DNA of 7,824 bases, taken from assembly GCA_002328565.1 (NCBI GenBank), contig DCUU01000029.1, positions 1 to 7,824 on the forward strand, given 5' to 3'. Made by a program: the position numbers and the translations under genes. This document shows, in pieces, positions 4,983-7,824 of this stretch (position 1 is its first letter; each line of letters opens with the position of its first letter). The stretch is from Candidatus Moranbacteria bacterium UBA2206 (GTDB lineage: Bacteria > Patescibacteriota > Minisyncoccia > Moranbacterales > UBA2206). Under the pieces are notes generated by a model. It was not told the DNA's origin and ran no database searches. It worked only from the letters and a program-made list of their open reading frames with translations.

Positions 4983-6261
4983 AAAGTTTCTCAAGATATT
5001 CAAAAACTTTTTCATTTTCCAAAACTCCCTTGCTATAAGTATACAATCCTTCCATATCAATATTCTTCTCCATATCTTTGACCTTTTTGTAATATTGCAA
5101 AGTCTTATTCATCTCAGCTTCAATTTCGGCGCTAGTCGCTTCCAAGCTTTCCATTTTCGCAATTTCTTTGAGCGCCATCGCGCTAATTACTCTTTTTTGC
5201 GCTTGTGGTTCCCAATCGTGAATTAATTCTTCCTTGTCTTTTTTGATTTGCGCTAAATATTGGTCAATGTTCATTCCCATCGGAGCAAGCTGGTATTCAA
5301 ATTCTTGCAACATGCGATGAGCTTCTTCATGAACCAAAATTTCTGGCAGTTCCACTTGTGAATTTTTTATTATCTCTTCAATGTATTTCACTCTCTTTTC
5401 ATCTTTCATTTTATGCAAAGCTTCGTGCTCCATCCCTTCTCGCATATTTTTTTTGAGCGCTTCCAAATTTTCAAATTTTCCCAGTGACACTGCAAACTCA
5501 TCATTAATTTCCGGAGTTTGTCGGTCTTGCACTAAATTTACTTTTACTTTGAAACTTGCCGGTTTTCCGGCCAAATCTTTTTTATGATAATCCGCGGGAA
5601 AATTCAATTCAAATTCTTTTTCTTCTCCTTCTTTCATTCCAATCACTTGTTCTTCAAAACCAGGGATGAATACTCCGCGGCCAATGATAAGTGGATGTTT
5701 CTTGCTAGATCCATTTTCAATCGGCACGCCATCAACTTTCACTTCAAAATCAATTTCTACATTGTCATTTTTTTGTGCTTCACGTTGAACTGTCACTAAC
5801 TTCACTCGGCTGTTGGCCAATTTTTCCAATTCCAGTTCCAAATCTTTTTCATCTACTTGGGGTTTTTTGTCCGCATATTCTTTATTTATTTCTTTTATCC
5901 CTTTGACATATTTTTCTTCTATTTTAATCTCCGGCATCACTGACACAACCGCTTTATATTTCAAATCTTTTCCTTCTTCGATTTCCAAAACTTCCACTTT
6001 CGGACTACCAATGGCTTCAATTTTTTCTTTGATGATAAAATCCGCATAACTTTTTTGCACAGCCTTTTCGGCTGCCCCATTTAGGATCACTCCTTTGCCA
6101 ACTTTTTCTTCCACCATTTTTCTTGGCGCCTTGCCAGGACGAAATCCTGCAATGTTAAATTCTTCCGACGCTTCTTTTGACACTACATCTAAATATTTTT
6201 CCCATTCTGCCGAAGGGATAGAAACTTCAAATTCAATTTGTGATTTCGGTAATTTTTTCAT
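4981..6261 (-). CDS. tig: Trigger factor, ribosome-associated chaperone and prolyl isomerase
   Basis: Trigger factor binds ribosomal protein L23 at the exit tunnel and shields nascent chains. From ATG at 6261-6259 it has 426 residues, near the family norm of about 430. The N-terminal ribosome-binding domain carries the signature GFRPGKAP at residues 39-46. An FKBP-type peptidyl-prolyl isomerase domain spans about 163-248, including IGRGVFIPGFEE and the following GMKEGEE. The rest is the helical C-terminal chaperone domain. An in-frame TTG at 6282-6280 would add seven residues and lie 3 nt after the ppaC stop. I prefer the ATG because homologous N-termini begin close to KKLPKSQ, but neither start has a Shine-Dalgarno site. 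The gene follows ppaC almost without a gap and precedes clpP, so co-transcription is likely. The stop is TAA. Confidence 0.96.
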   Translation of the reverse strand: MKKLPKSQIEFEVSIPSAEWEKYLDVVSKEASEEFNIAGFRPGKAPRKMVEEKVGKGVILNGAAEKAVQKSYADFIIKEKIEAIGSPKVEVLEIEEGKDLKYKAVVSVMPEIKIEEKYVKGIKEINKEYADKKPQVDEKDLELELEKLANSRVKLVTVQREAQKNDNVEIDFEVKVDGVPIENGSSKKHPLIIGRGVFIPGFEEQVIGMKEGEEKEFELNFPADYHKKDLAGKPASFKVKVNLVQDRQTPEINDEFAVSLGKFENLEALKKNMREGMEHEALHKMKDEKRVKYIEEIIKNSQVELPEILVHEEAHRMLQEFEYQLAPMGMNIDQYLAQIKKDKEELIHDWEPQAQKRVISAMALKEIAKMESLEATSAEIEAEMNKTLQYYKKVKDMEKNIDMEGLYTYSKGVLENEKVFEYLEKL

Positions 6262-6285
6262 AATTATTTTTCTAAAAGACAAAAA

Positions 6286-7215
6286 TTATTTAGTTAATTC
6301 ATTCGTTAATTGAGGGGCAATTTGTTTTTTTCTAGAAACTACACCCTCCAAAATCATCATCTCATTTTCTATTTTCCCACCAAACACTTTTTGGGCTAAT
6401 TCCCCTTCTTTTTGGGATATAATATAAAGATAACTATTTTGTTTTATGATATCCACTGACATAAAAAATAGAAGATCTATTTTATCTTTTTCTTTTTTAG
6501 CTTTCAAAATTTCCAAAATTTCTTCTTTTTTTTGATTCACACTTTCTGGGTTAGTTGTTTCCCAAACGCCCACACCTACCTTATATTCTCCCATTTCAAA
6601 AATTTTATAATCCAACGAAACTATTTCTTCCACTGAAATTCCTTCCAAGCTTGATTTAGCTTCAAACATCCTTGAAACAAAATTTTCAATCTCAATCTTA
6701 GCCGTCTCATTTAATTTTTCTGCTATTTTTTTATCCTCCTCGGTTGTCGTTGGGCTAGTAAAATTCAAGGTGTCTGACAAGATTCCCGCCAAAAGTAACC
6801 TAGCATAAACTTCAGAAATTTTTTCATTTTTCTCAAAAAACATTTTTGCAATAAGAGAGGATGTAGAACCAATTGGTTCAATTCGACAAAAAATAGGCCC
6901 ATCAGTTTTCAGTGAAATTTTATGATGATCAATGATTTGAATAACTCTAGAAAAATCAATCTTATCTGATATTTGATTTTCTTCATTATGATCAACCAAC
7001 ACTACTTTTTCATCTTCCAAAAGATCTCCTACTAATTCTGGTGCTTCTATCCCAAACTCTTGCAAAATGAATTTAGTTTCATTATTCATCTCGCCTGCGC
7101 GATATGCCTGCACATCCATTTTTAGCACAGTATTAAAATAATGTGCCGCTACTAAACTCGCTATAATAGAATCAGTGTCTGGATTTTTATGCCCAATAAC
7201 AATTAATTTCCCCAT
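6286..7215 (-). CDS. ppaC: Manganese-dependent (family II) inorganic pyrophosphatase
   Basis: This cytoplasmic enzyme hydrolyses pyrophosphate to phosphate, pulling nucleic-acid and protein synthesis forward. The DHH-family N-terminal domain contains His9, Asp13 and Asp15 in GHKNPDTDS, Asp75 in VDHN, the DHH triplet at 96-98 and Asp148 in LSDT; these are the Mn ligands known for the family. The C-terminal DHHA2 domain ends with the substrate-binding SRKK at 294-297. At 309 residues it matches the Bacillus enzyme length (from memory), with motifs at nearly the same positions. There is no CBS/DRTGG regulatory insertion. The ATG at 7215-7213 has no Shine-Dalgarno site; tandem GC hairpins lie 15 bp upstream. 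It sits between nusA and tig on one strand, probably in one operon. The stop is TAA. Confidence 0.97.
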   Translation of the reverse strand: MGKLIVIGHKNPDTDSIIASLVAAHYFNTVLKMDVQAYRAGEMNNETKFILQEFGIEAPELVGDLLEDEKVVLVDHNEENQISDKIDFSRVIQIIDHHKISLKTDGPIFCRIEPIGSTSSLIAKMFFEKNEKISEVYARLLLAGILSDTLNFTSPTTTEEDKKIAEKLNETAKIEIENFVSRMFEAKSSLEGISVEEIVSLDYKIFEMGEYKVGVGVWETTNPESVNQKKEEILEILKAKKEKDKIDLLFFMSVDIIKQNSYLYIISQKEGELAQKVFGGKIENEMMILEGVVSRKKQIAPQLTNELTK

Positions 7216-7230
7216 AATAATTTTAAAATT

Positions 7231-7260
7231 TCCGCCAAAGGCGGATCAGCCTTGGGCTGA
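7231..7260. repeat. Two back-to-back GC hairpins in the nusA-ppaC spacer
   Basis: TCCGCC-AAA-GGCGGA (7231-7245) is followed directly by TCAGCC-TTG-GGCTGA (7246-7260). Each has a perfect 6-bp stem and a 3-nt loop, with no base between them. On the minus strand they are followed by AATTTTAAAATT and then the ppaC ATG, not by a T-tract, so they are not a standard terminator. Candidate roles are RNA processing, stabilisation or a small repeat. Confidence 0.7.
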
Positions 7261-7273
7261 AATAATTAATTAA

Positions 7274-7824
7274 TTATTCTTCCGTTACTTCCACTTCTGT
7301 TTCTACTGCATTTTCTTCTTCAATTTCTTCCCCTTCTGGTTTTATCCCCTTGATATCAATTTTCCAACCGGTAAGTTTGGCTGCCAAGCGCACATTTTGT
7401 CCGCGCTTGCCAATCGCCAGCGACAATTGATCTTCTAAGACTGAAACTACCGCTTCTTTTTTTTCTTCATCAATGTCCACCTTCAAAACCTTAGCTGGAG
7501 AAAGAGAGGCTGAGATAAATTTCGCCACGTCTTCGTTCCAAAGCACAATGTCAATTTTTTCTCCACCCAATTCATCAATCACCGCTTGCACTCTGGTGCC
7601 TTTTTGTCCAACGCAAGAACCAATCGGATCAATGCCATCTTCCGTTGAAGCGACCGCAATTTTTGTTCGCTCCCCCGCTTCTCTGGCGATGGATTTTATC
7701 TCCACTGTGCCGGCAAAAATTTCCGGCACTTCCAATTCAAACATTTTCTTCACCATATCCGGATTAGTGCGACTCAAAGTTATCCCAGGACCTTTTGTTC
7801 CAACATCCACTTTTTGCAAATATA
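7274..7824 (-). CDS. nusA: Transcription factor NusA, C-terminal part (5' end outside window)
   Basis: NusA binds RNA polymerase and nascent RNA and controls pausing, termination and antitermination. The reading frame is open to the window edge, so 182 C-terminal residues are visible. The end of the S1 domain shows KGPGITLSRTNP. KH1 follows, with FELEVPEI leading into IKSIAREAGERTKIAV, DPIGSCVG and the GQKG loop. KH2 has the GKRG loop followed by QNVRLAAKLTGW. It ends in an acidic tail rich in Glu and lacks the C-terminal acidic-repeat domains of the E. coli protein. The TTG at 7819 is internal, not a start. Downstream lies ppaC rather than the usual ylxR and infB. The stop is TAA. Confidence 0.96.
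   Translation of the reverse strand, partial: YLQKVDVGTKGPGITLSRTNPDMVKKMFELEVPEIFAGTVEIKSIAREAGERTKIAVASTEDGIDPIGSCVGQKGTRVQAVIDELGGEKIDIVLWNEDVAKFISASLSPAKVLKVDIDEEKKEAVVSVLEDQLSLAIGKRGQNVRLAAKLTGWKIDIKGIKPEGEEIEEENAVETEVEVTEE

Noticed and set aside
5381..6313. Plus-strand open frames opposite tig
   Set aside because: They are Phe/Ser-rich translations typical of the antisense of Lys/Glu-rich coding sequence; trigger factor is intact.
495..7276. Reassigned TGA codon, as in some Patescibacteria
   Set aside because: All seven stops are TAA or TAG, but every protein reads full length with the standard code and no in-frame TGA; TAA bias is expected in AT-rich DNA.
7274..7819. TTG at 7819 as the start of a short NusA-like protein
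   Set aside because: The frame stays open to the window edge and the residues there match the interior of the NusA S1 domain, so this is the 3' part of a longer gene.

Overview
The window looks like core chromosome from a small-genome, AT-rich bacterium. The most likely source is a member of the Candidate Phyla Radiation (Patescibacteria, Parcubacteria-like). This rests on the AT-rich, lysine/glutamate-rich housekeeping proteins, the short spacers filled with assorted palindromes, the near absence of Shine-Dalgarno sequences, and broken-up versions of classical gene clusters. The lineage is inferred, not proven. All seven protein genes belong to well-known families; I see no phage, CRISPR, toxin or other accessory gene. 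The unusual content is in the spacers.

Layout. Positions 1-494 hold a hairpin terminator, tRNA-Gly(TCC) and tRNA-Pro(TGG), both on the minus strand, with repeats between them and a candidate promoter upstream of tRNA-Pro. Positions 426-862 hold an HU-type DNA-binding protein gene bracketed by two direct copies of a 63-bp element with nested palindromes. Positions 891-2423 hold ribonuclease Y (minus). Positions 2424-2641 form a divergent promoter region in which the -35 boxes for rny (minus) and gpmI (plus) overlap almost completely. Positions 2642-4228 hold cofactor-independent phosphoglycerate mutase (gpmI), the only plus-strand gene. Positions 4229-4327 form a convergent terminator region with a second, perfect 13-bp palindrome. 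Positions 4328-7824 hold a minus-strand run that reads, in transcription order, nusA (5' end beyond the window), ppaC, tig, clpP.

How the genes work together. The set covers transcription elongation and termination (NusA), RNA turnover (RNase Y), nucleoid structure (HU), nascent-chain folding and proteolysis (trigger factor, ClpP), glycolysis (GpmI) and pyrophosphate removal (PpaC), plus two tRNAs. The tig-clpP pair is the classical protein-quality-control neighbourhood, but clpX does not follow clpP. nusA is followed by ppaC rather than by infB.

The most interesting signals are the paired elements around the HU gene, the shared -35 region, a four-segment alternative fold at the 5' end of tRNA-Gly, and a different palindrome in nearly every gene spacer.
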